DNA of 6,632 bases from Candidatus Jorgensenbacteria bacterium RIFCSPLOWO2_12_FULL_42_11 (lineage in GTDB: Bacteria > Patescibacteriota > Minisyncoccia > UBA6257 > MFKM01): contig MFKM01000025.1 of the NCBI GenBank assembly GCA_001779575.1, positions 4,804 to 11,435 on the forward strand, read 5' to 3'. The notes beneath the pieces were generated by a model. It had not been told where the DNA came from. It was given only the letters and a program-made list of their open reading frames with translations, and made no database searches. Numbering within the stretch: the stretch's first letter is position 1; every line of letters starts with the position of its first letter. Below, one piece after another: positions 4,825 through 6,632 of the stretch. A program made the translations under genes and the position numbers.

Positions 4825-6393
4825 ATGAAAAAAATAATAAATTCGTTCACTCGATCTGAACGCCAACTCTTTATTGGGGCGGTTTTGGTTTTTCTGGTTT
4901 CTTCTATTTTTTGGTTTGCCTTTAACTTTCAAAACAAGATTGAGTTGACCCCCAAGCGCGGCGGTCAATATCGGGAAGGAAAAACCGGCCAGCCTATTTT
5001 TATCAATCCCGTCATTTCCGGCAATGAAGCGGACCGAGATATCGCTTCTTTGGTTTACGGCCATCTTTCGGATTTAATCAGCGACTACCAGGTTGAAGAA
5101 AGCGTGAATTATCTGGTCAAATTAAAACAAAATTTGCTTTGGGACGACGGCCAGCCTCTTACCAGCGACGATGTTATTTTTGCCATTAAAACCATTCAGG
5201 ACCCTGACGCTCATTCCCCGCTTTTCCAGGCCTGGCAAGGGGTAGTAGCCGAAAGAGTGAGCGAGCTTCAGATTAGATTTATTCTCCGCAATCCCTATGT
5301 TTTTTTTACCGATAGCCTCCGCAATCTGCCGGTCATACCCCGGCACATTTTCGGGAAAATTCCGGCTGCCAATCTCCGACTTTCAAATTATAATCTTGAA
5401 CCGGTCGGCAGCGGCCTTTATAAATTTGAACGTTTTTCCAAAAGAAAAGACGGTTTCATCACCCAGTATCAGCTGACGGTAAATAAAAATTATTCCGGCC
5501 AGAAACCGTATATTGAGAAATTCATTTTTAAATTTTACGAAAACGAAGATGATTTAATCGGCGCTTTCAATCGCCGGGAAATTGACGGTTTCGGCGGCAT
5601 CAACCCCTCTAAAATAAAAAATTTATCGCTTAGCAAAAATATCCGGGGCATCGTTATTGATAATTATTACGCTATTTTTTTTAACCAGAACATCAATTCC
5701 AATCTTAAAGACAAAAATGTCCGCTTGGCGCTGGCCCAAGCCGTAGCTAAAAAACAAATCATTGAAAAGGCGTTTGACGGCGAGGCGCTGGAAATTGGCG
5801 AGTTGCCAACGGCTGCCGGCGACCTTAACCTTGCCGCTATCAGGGATAAAAAAATGTTTCCCTCCGAGAAATACCCCGAAGGGATAGAATTTAATCTGAT
5901 TGTCCCCCAAATTTCTTTTTTGATTAAAACAGCCGAAATCATTAAAGAAAATTGGAACGCTATCGGCGTAAAACTTAACCTTATTGCTTTAAATCCCGAT
6001 GACATTATTAACCAGGTTATCCGCTCGCGCGATTATGAAATGATTCTTTTTGGAATTAATCCCCAGAATAAAGAAGATTTGTTTTCTTTCTGGCATTCTT
6101 CCCAGAAATTTTATCCCGGGCTCAACCTGGCTATTTACGGCAATCCCCAGGCCGATAAGTTGATGGAAGAGATCCGCCGAACCGATGATTCCTCGGAGCG
6201 CCAGGCAAAATTGAAAAACCTGCAAGCTGTCATCGGCCAGGACTGGCCAGCTATCTTCTTGTATTCTCCTAAGTATTTTTATGTCAGCACCAATGATCTT
6301 GGCGGATTCAAAGAAAAATTCTTAAACACGGCCAGCGATCGCTTCCAAAATGTTAAAAATTGGTATGTCAAAACCTCTTTTGTGTTAAAATGA
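4825..6393 (+). CDS. ABC transporter solute-binding protein, family 5 (oligopeptide/DppA-OppA type), membrane-anchored
   Basis: 522 residues, the usual size for SBP_bac_5 (PF00496). Visible signatures: an early block GQPIFINPVISGNEADRDI (55-73), VYGHLSDL (78-85), then LVKLKQNLLWDDGQPLTSDDVIFAIKTI (97-124), matching the L+.g..W.DG.plta.DV.f motif; EPVGSGLYKF (192-201); and NVRLALAQAVAKKQIIEKAFDGEA (298-321), matching the VR.Al..AiD+..Ii....G motif with the usual Asp replaced by Ala-Lys. Residues 14-34 form one hydrophobic segment with no Cys, so there is no lipobox and the protein is probably tethered by an uncleaved N-terminal helix. Such proteins capture peptides or similar ligands for ABC import. 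No permease or ATPase gene lies in the window, so it is an orphan here. It is probably cotranscribed with secG. Confidence 0.92.
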   Translation: MKKIINSFTRSERQLFIGAVLVFLVSSIFWFAFNFQNKIELTPKRGGQYREGKTGQPIFINPVISGNEADRDIASLVYGHLSDLISDYQVEESVNYLVKLKQNLLWDDGQPLTSDDVIFAIKTIQDPDAHSPLFQAWQGVVAERVSELQIRFILRNPYVFFTDSLRNLPVIPRHIFGKIPAANLRLSNYNLEPVGSGLYKFERFSKRKDGFITQYQLTVNKNYSGQKPYIEKFIFKFYENEDDLIGAFNRREIDGFGGINPSKIKNLSLSKNIRGIVIDNYYAIFFNQNINSNLKDKNVRLALAQAVAKKQIIEKAFDGEALEIGELPTAAGDLNLAAIRDKKMFPSEKYPEGIEFNLIVPQISFLIKTAEIIKENWNAIGVKLNLIALNPDDIINQVIRSRDYEMILFGINPQNKEDLFSFWHSSQKFYPGLNLAIYGNPQADKLMEEIRRTDDSSERQAKLKNLQAVIGQDWPAIFLYSPKYFYVSTNDLGGFKEKFLNTASDRFQNVKNWYVKTSFVLK

Positions 6394-6435
6394 AATTTTG
6401 AAATTGATTCATTGGCTGCCCAAGAACCGGAAAAC

Positions 6436-6456
6436 TGATAGCTGATGGTTGATAGC
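6436..6456 (+). repeat. Three tandem 7-bp units upstream of the tRNA
   Basis: Three head-to-tail heptamers, TGATAGC, TGATGGT and TGATAGC, lie in the 70-bp gap between the solute-binding protein gene and tRNA-Leu. The outer two are identical. The block ends 7 bp before the tRNA, where promoter elements might be expected, but I could not assign a -35/-10 pair with normal spacing. It is probably a short slippage repeat. Confidence 0.5.
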
Positions 6457-6463
6457 TAACGCG

Positions 6464-6545
6464 GCCCCCGTGGCGGAATTGGCATACGCGTAGCGTTCAG
6501 AACGCTATCCCGCAAGGGTCAGAGGTTCGAATCCTCTCGGGGGCA
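6464..6545 (+). tRNA. tRNA-Leu (anticodon CAG)
   Basis: A complete class II cloverleaf. The acceptor stem is GCCCCCG (6464-6470) with CGGGGGC (6538-6544) and discriminator A at 6545. The D stem is GCG/CGC (6473-6475 with 6487-6489). The anticodon stem TAGCG/CGCTA (6491-6495 with 6503-6507) encloses the loop TTCAGAA with anticodon CAG at 6498-6500, reading CUG leucine codons. The long variable arm CCC-GCAA-GGG (6509-6518) is typical of leucine tRNAs. The T stem is AGAGG/CCTCT (6521-6525 with 6533-6537) with loop TTCGAAT. CCA is not encoded, so a CCA-adding enzyme is needed. No intron is seen. Confidence 0.97.
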
Positions 6546-6583
6546 CGATTAATAAAATTAAAAATAAATTTAAATTAAAAATT

Positions 6584-6632
6584 ATGATTAAAGTTCCTGT
6601 GATTAAAAAAATAAAAGAAGAGCCCTTACGCT
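6584..6632 (+). CDS. Start of an unidentified protein (3' truncated by the window edge)
   Basis: An ATG at 6584 opens a frame that stays open for 16 codons to the end of the window, reading MIKVPVIKKIKEEPLR. It follows a 38-nt A/T-rich spacer after the tRNA with no Shine-Dalgarno sequence, like the other starts here. The sequence is basic and too short to assign to a family. Gene density and shared strand favour a real gene, but a chance open frame of this length is quite possible. Confidence 0.4.
   Translation, partial: MIKVPVIKKIKEEPLR

Noticed and set aside
6394..6463. A defined tRNA-Leu promoter
   Set aside because: TTGGCT at 6412 is followed only by weak -10 candidates (CTGATA or TGATAG at 17-18 bp), and the region is dominated by a short tandem repeat.
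6567..6576. Palindrome AATTTAAATT after the tRNA
   Set aside because: It is a short A/T-only palindrome in A/T-rich spacer and is expected by chance.

Overview
The window looks like a stretch of housekeeping chromosome from a small-genome bacterium, most likely a member of the Candidate Phyla Radiation (Patescibacteria, Parcubacteria-like). This is an inference, not a database result. It rests on compact proteins (a 263-residue, cysteine-free delta-prime subunit; a 69-residue SecG), start codons with no visible Shine-Dalgarno sequence, a membrane-anchored solute-binding protein with no lipobox, a small Asp-box protein embedded among replication and translation genes, and a tRNA gene that does not encode CCA. 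TGA ends frr and the solute-binding protein gene, so the code is standard. That argues against the lineages that read UGA as glycine.

Everything recognisable is on the + strand. Left to right: the 3' end of murA (peptidoglycan precursor synthesis); a short intergenic stretch with a plausible promoter; mreB (cell-shape actin); holB (clamp-loader delta-prime); a membrane-anchored Asp-box beta-propeller protein of unknown role; frr (ribosome recycling factor) behind a TATAAT box so close to the start that the mRNA may be leaderless; a four-helix membrane protein of the phage-holin-4_2/YvlD type; secG (Sec translocon); a family-5 oligopeptide-type solute-binding protein; tRNA-Leu(CAG); and the first 16 codons of an unknown gene. 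The genes cover envelope growth, protein export, replication and translation, and could be transcribed as one or a few long units.

The most interesting content lies between the genes. Three intergenic gaps (mreB-holB, frr-holin, holin-secG) are filled almost exactly by related inverted-repeat elements, here called E1, E2 and E3. Each left arm begins at or just after the upstream stop codon and carries CCCAG. Each right arm ends in CTGGGTATG, where ATG is the start codon of the next gene. E2 and E3 share further sequence (CAACTCCGATGG on the left, TCGGAGTTG on the right). In all three, the right arm can pair either with the distant left arm, burying or abutting the start codon beside the previous stop, or with a nearby second partner, which frees the start. 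E1 also has two hairpins whose apical loops are complementary in two 8-nt blocks. A fourth gap, before frr, holds a different element (E4): a perfect 25-bp inverted repeat enclosing smaller hairpins. I do not recognise E1-E4 as any named RNA or mobile element. The E1-E3 family is the best candidate for an undescribed system here, possibly a stop-to-start RNA switch or coupling device.
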